From assembly GCA_023424585.1 (NCBI GenBank), contig JAFADT010000194.1, positions 1 through 8,538 of the forward strand: a stretch of DNA of 8,538 bases, written 5' to 3'. Source of the stretch: Pseudomonadota bacterium. GTDB taxonomy: Bacteria; Myxococcota; Myxococcia; Myxococcales; Myxococcaceae. The notes beneath the pieces are model-generated. The model was not told where the DNA came from, did not search any database, and saw only the letters and a list, made by a program, of their open reading frames with translations. Shown here piece by piece: positions 6,002 to 8,538 of the stretch. The position numbers and the translations under genes are program-made. Every line of letters begins with the position of its first letter. Within the stretch, counting starts at the first letter, position 1.

Positions 6002-6021
6002 TGACCAGTCCGGTCCACATT
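5997..6021. promoter_or_regulatory. Candidate IscR-type (Rrf2 family) operator over the iscS -10/start
   Basis: The dyad TTGACC-AGTCC-GGTCCA (6001-6017), preceded by ATAA, has the architecture of E. coli IscR type 1 sites: YYGACY, five bases, RGTC, with an ATA flank. By hand I count 17 of 25 positions matching the E. coli consensus as I recall it. It covers the end of the -10 and the predicted start, where a bound repressor would block polymerase. IscR with a [2Fe-2S] cluster represses isc operons in E. coli. No Rrf2-family gene lies in this window, so the regulator would act from elsewhere. Confidence 0.5.
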
Positions 6022-6114
6022 CGTGTGGGCACATGTAGACCCTGCCGCTGCGCGCGGACCCACCGCGTCGCCGGGGAGCGGAGGGACGTTCCACCCTCCC
6101 GCGTCACTTCTTCC

Positions 6115-6120
6115 TGAGGA
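6115..6120 (+). promoter_or_regulatory. Ribosome binding site that fixes the iscS start
   Basis: TGAGGA lies five bases (counting from GAGG) before ATG at 6125. It supports this start over the in-frame ATG at 6023, which lies only about 15 bases past the predicted transcription start and would add 34 residues before the conserved IscS beginning ([12 protein letters not shown]). Confidence 0.7.
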
Positions 6121-6124
6121 CTTC

Positions 6125-7489
6125 ATGCTGAGCCTGCCCATCTACATGGACAACCACGCGACCACCCCGCTGGATCCGCGGGTGCTGGAGGCGATGTTGC
6201 CCTACCTCCGCGAGGACTTCGGCAACGCGGCCAGCCGCAACCACGCGTTCGGCTGGAAGGCCGAGGCCGCGGTGGAGAAGGCGCGCCGGCAGGTGGCGGA
6301 CCTCATCGGCGCGTCGGAGAAGGAGATCGTCTTCACCTCCGGCGCGACGGAGTCCGACAACCTGGCCATCAAGGGCGTCATCGAGTTCTACAAGTCCAAG
6401 GGCGACCACATCATCACCCTGAAGACGGAGCACAAGGCCGTCCTGGACACCTGCAAGCGCCTGGAGCGCGTGCGCCAGGAGCGGCTGGACGAGCTCAAGC
6501 TGCTGCGCCTGGGCCAGCTGGCCGAGCGCGACGTCACGCCCGAAGAGGTCCCGGAGCTGGCGGCGAAGCTCAACCTGGACGCGGACGAGACGTACAAGAA
6601 GTGGGCGGAGCTGCCCACGGGCGGCGCGCGCGTCACCTACCTGGACGTGGAGCGCGACGGCCGCGTGAGCCTGGAGAAGCTGGCCGCGGCGATGACGCCC
6701 AAGACGGTGCTCGTCTCCATCATGTTCGCCAACAACGAGATCGGCGTGGTCCAGCCGGTGGCGGAGATTGGCAAGCTGTGCCGTGAGCGCGGCATCCTCT
6801 TCCACTGCGACGCGGTGCAGGGCGTGGGCAAGGTGCCCTTCGACGTGGAGAAGATGAACGTCGACCTGGCCTCCATCAGCGGTCACAAGATGTACGGCCC
6901 CAAGGGCGTGGGCGCCCTCTACGTGCGCCGCAAGCCGCGCGTGCGCATCGCGCCCATGGTGGACGGCGGCGGCCACGAGCGCGGAATGCGCAGCGGCACG
7001 CTGAACGTGGCGTCCATCGTCGGCTTCGGCGCGGCGGCGGAGGTGGCGAAGCAGGAGCTGTCGGAGGAGGCCGCGCGCCTGTTCCGCCTGCGCGAGCGGC
7101 TGCGCACCGGCATCCTGGAGCAGCTGGACATGGTGACGGTGAACGGCAGCCTGGAGCACCGCATGCCGGGCAGCCTCAACCTGTCGTTCGCCTACGTGGA
7201 GGGCGAGGCCCTGATGATGTCCATCAAGGACGTCGCGGTGTCCTCCGGCTCCGCGTGCACGTCCGCCTCCCTGGAGCCCTCCTACGTGCTGCGCGCGCTG
7301 GGGGTCGAGGAGGACATGGCGCACAGCTCCATCCGCTTCGGCCTGGGCCGCTTCAACACGGAGGAGGAGGTCGACTTCGTCATCCGCCTGGTGGTGGACA
7401 AAGTCCGCAAGTTGCGAGACATGAGCCCCCTGTACGAGATGGCCAAGGAAGGCATCGACCTCAAGAGCATCGAGTGGACCGCCCACTAG
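6125..7489 (+). CDS. iscS: Cysteine desulfurase IscS with a 50-residue insertion
   Basis: A 454-aa PLP enzyme that takes sulfur from L-cysteine, releasing alanine, and passes it as persulfide to IscU. It matches E. coli IscS along its whole length: [16 protein letters not shown] at the start, [24 protein letters not shown] with catalytic H103, [20 protein letters not shown] with PLP lysine K255, [12 protein letters not shown], the mobile loop [21 protein letters not shown] with active cysteine C378, and the C-terminal IscU-contact region ([18 protein letters not shown]). E. coli IscS is 404 aa; the 50 extra residues lie between LER (113-115) and VTYL (170-173), a charged, probably helical segment. 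The rest is highly conserved and all catalytic residues are present, so the enzyme should be active. It heads the iscSUA operon from the promoter at 5974-6001. Confidence 0.97.
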   Translation: MLSLPIYMDNHATTPLDPRVLEAMLPYLREDFGNAASRNHAFGWKAEAAVEKARRQVADLIGASEKEIVFTSGATESDNLAIKGVIEFYKSKGDHIITLKTEHKAVLDTCKRLERVRQERLDELKLLRLGQLAERDVTPEEVPELAAKLNLDADETYKKWAELPTGGARVTYLDVERDGRVSLEKLAAAMTPKTVLVSIMFANNEIGVVQPVAEIGKLCRERGILFHCDAVQGVGKVPFDVEKMNVDLASISGHKMYGPKGVGALYVRRKPRVRIAPMVDGGGHERGMRSGTLNVASIVGFGAAAEVAKQELSEEAARLFRLRERLRTGILEQLDMVTVNGSLEHRMPGSLNLSFAYVEGEALMMSIKDVAVSSGSACTSASLEPSYVLRALGVEEDMAHSSIRFGLGRFNTEEEVDFVIRLVVDKVRKLRDMSPLYEMAKEGIDLKSIEWTAH

Positions 7490-7606
7490 GCGCTCCCCTC
7501 CCCTCAAGACTTCCCGCCGGGCCCGGGAGCCCCCGCCCGCCCGGCCGCGCATCGGTTGCTCGGATGGCGCATCAGTTCAAGCGTTGTGTGAAGGAGCGTT
7601 AGACGC

Positions 7607-7999
7607 ATGGCTTACAGCGAGAAGGTCATCGAGCACTACGAGAACCCCCGCAACGTGGGGACGCTCGACAAGAACGACCCGAACGTCGGCACCGGCCTCG
7701 TGGGCGCCCCCGCCTGCGGCGACGTGATGCGCCTCCAGTTGAAGATCAGCGACGCGGGCGTCATCGAGGACGCGCGCTTCAAGACCTTCGGCTGTGGCTC
7801 CGCCATCGCGTCCAGCTCGCTCGTCACCGAGTGGGTGAAGGGCAAGACGGTGGATCAGGCCATGACCATCTCCAACAAGGACGTGGCCCGGGAGCTGGCG
7901 CTGCCCCCGGTGAAGATCCACTGCTCCGTGCTGGCCGAGGACGCCATCAAGGCGGCCATCGAGGACTTCAAGAAGAAGCGCGCGGCGCGCCAGTCGTAA
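7607..7999 (+). CDS. iscU: Iron-sulfur cluster assembly scaffold IscU
   Basis: A 130-aa protein, the usual length for IscU, on which [2Fe-2S] clusters are built from IscS-derived sulfur and iron. The three cluster cysteines C37 (GAPACGDVM), C63 (FGCGSAIASSS) and C106 (KIHCSVLAEDAI) are present, with D39 and H105. LPPVK at 99-103 is the recognition motif of the HscA chaperone, which implies an HscBA pair elsewhere in the genome. AAGGAG lies ten bases before the ATG. The 117-bp gap after iscS is longer than that before iscA, with no clear terminator or promoter in it. Everything in this gene looks ordinary. Confidence 0.97.
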   Translation: MAYSEKVIEHYENPRNVGTLDKNDPNVGTGLVGAPACGDVMRLQLKISDAGVIEDARFKTFGCGSAIASSSLVTEWVKGKTVDQAMTISNKDVARELALPPVKIHCSVLAEDAIKAAIEDFKKKRAARQS

Positions 8000-8042
8000 G
8001 GCGCCCCCCGCGGCCCTTCTTCCCAGGATTGAGGACGACCCC

Positions 8043-8426
8043 ATGAACGAGCAGGCCCAGACGACCCAGGCCCCTCAGACGCCCCCCAAGCCGGCCCCCA
8101 AGGGCATTGGCCTGGCGGACAGCGCCGTGGCGCGCCTCAAGCAACTCCTGGAGGAGCGGCGGACGCCGGAGGCCGGCCTGCGCATCGCCGTGAAGGGCGG
8201 CGGGTGCTCCGGCCTCCAGTACGCCATGGAGTGGGCGGAGAAGGCCCGCGAGCGCGACAAGGTGTTCGAGCGCGACGGCGTGCGCGTCTTCGTGGACCCG
8301 AAGAGCTACCTGTACCTCATCGGCACGGAGCTGGTGTTCGAGCAGACGCTGATGGCGTCCGGCTTCAAGCTGAACAACCCCAACGTCAAGGCCGCCTGTG
8401 GCTGCGGAGAGAGCTTCTCCGTCTGA
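8043..8426 (+). CDS. iscA: A-type iron-sulfur carrier protein IscA
   Basis: A 127-aa HesB/IscA-family protein that carries [2Fe-2S] or [4Fe-4S] clusters, or iron, to target proteins. The three ligand cysteines are C55 in GGGCSGLQY and C119/C121 in ACGCGESFSV; their 64- and 2-residue spacing equals that of E. coli IscA (C35, C99, C101). The extra length comes from an N-terminal tail of about 20 residues rich in Gln, Pro and Ala (MNEQAQTTQAPQTPPKPAPK) before GIGLADSAVARLKQLL. GAGGA lies seven bases before ATG at 8043. The gene follows iscU by 43 bp and is the last of the operon, since a strong terminator follows. The family also contains ErpA and SufA; position beside iscSU favours IscA. Confidence 0.93.
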   Translation: MNEQAQTTQAPQTPPKPAPKGIGLADSAVARLKQLLEERRTPEAGLRIAVKGGGCSGLQYAMEWAEKARERDKVFERDGVRVFVDPKSYLYLIGTELVFEQTLMASGFKLNNPNVKAACGCGESFSV

Positions 8427-8475
8427 AGCCAGCGCGGCCTTCCCGCCCGCCCCGTTGGTCAGGGAGCGGGCCGCA

Positions 8476-8505
8476 GGGGTCCGGCCCGGTGCCGGGCCCC
8501 TTTTT
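8476..8505 (+). terminator. Intrinsic terminator after iscA
   Basis: GGGGTCCGGC (8476-8485) pairs with GCCGGGCCCC (8491-8500) over ten base pairs with one G-U wobble around the loop CCGGT, followed at once by TTTTT. It lies 50 bp past the iscA stop and should end the iscSUA transcript. Confidence 0.88.
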
Positions 8506-8538
8506 CATTTCCCCCTGATTCGCCACGAGGACTCCCCC
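8506..8538 (+). other. Window edge, possible ribosome binding site of a following gene
   Basis: CACGAGGACTCCCCC at the right edge resembles the GAGGACGACCCC that precedes the iscA start. A gene may begin just past the window. This is a weak inference with no coding evidence inside the window. Confidence 0.25.

Larger units (their letters stand above)
5758..6124. other. Intergenic region between divergent SPFH and iscS genes
   Basis: This 367-bp gap carries the iscS promoter and operators in its right half. The left half (5758-5970) should hold the promoter of the SPFH gene. There I see only a 5-bp inverted repeat, CCGAA (5839-5843) with TTCGG (5851-5855), about 85-95 bp upstream of the SPFH start, and no convincing -35/-10 pair. 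No reading frame within it looks like a real gene. The leader of iscS (about 6008-6124) can form a GGAGGG/CCCTCC hairpin (6080-6099). Confidence 0.6.

Noticed and set aside
6023..6124. Earlier ATG for iscS
   Set aside because: It has no ribosome binding site, lies almost at the predicted transcription start, and would add residues before the conserved IscS N-terminus.
6104..7552. Long minus-strand open frame opposite iscS
   Set aside because: iscS is unmistakable on the plus strand; the antisense translation is His/Val/Leu/Arg-biased shadow.
7490..7606. Possible internal promoter or attenuator between iscS and iscU
   Set aside because: Only short GC-rich symmetry (TCCCG/CGGGA) and no -10-like sequence; not enough to call.

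Overview
The window is very GC-rich, with coding sequence dominated by G or C at third codon positions. The gene styles (an ECF sigma factor with its anti-sigma factor, an SPFH coiled-coil protein, iscS-iscU-iscA) suggest a myxobacterium of the Myxococcus/Corallococcus type. That placement is inferred from general features, not from a search. Eight protein-coding genes and one partial gene fill most of the window. I see no tRNA, rRNA, CRISPR array, insertion sequence or phage gene.

Left part, minus strand (1-995): an ECF sigma factor gene followed, with an ATGA overlap, by a zinc-finger (ZAS/zf-HC2) anti-sigma gene that runs off the left edge. The two form a translationally coupled regulatory pair. 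A 484-bp gap (996-1479) separates it from the next, divergent, gene. The gap holds a near-perfect 16-bp palindrome, a tandem repeat and a 7-bp inverted repeat.

Middle part: on the plus strand, an unrecognised 185-aa acidic protein is coupled by another ATGA overlap to a DTW-domain tRNA-uridine aminocarboxypropyltransferase. This pair converges, with only 24 bp between stop codons, on a minus-strand pair. That pair is an unanchored SPFH/Band 7 coiled-coil protein followed by a DsbD-like membrane thiol-disulfide reductase with a C-terminal thioredoxin domain and no N-terminal alpha domain.

Right part, plus strand (5974-8505): an iron-sulfur cluster assembly operon, iscS-iscU-iscA. It has a near-consensus housekeeping promoter (TTGACC, 16 bp, TATAAT). 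A dyad resembling an IscR type 1 site overlaps the -10 and start region, and a strong intrinsic terminator follows iscA. IscS supplies sulfur from cysteine, IscU is the scaffold and IscA the A-type carrier. No iscR, hscBA or fdx lies in the window.

Most notable points: a 50-residue insertion inside IscS just after its catalytic histidine segment; the IscR-like operator without an adjacent regulator gene; a second Cys cluster in the anti-sigma factor; a 55-residue internal duplication in the SPFH protein; and the unknown protein coupled to the DTW enzyme. I did not find a clearly new multi-gene system.
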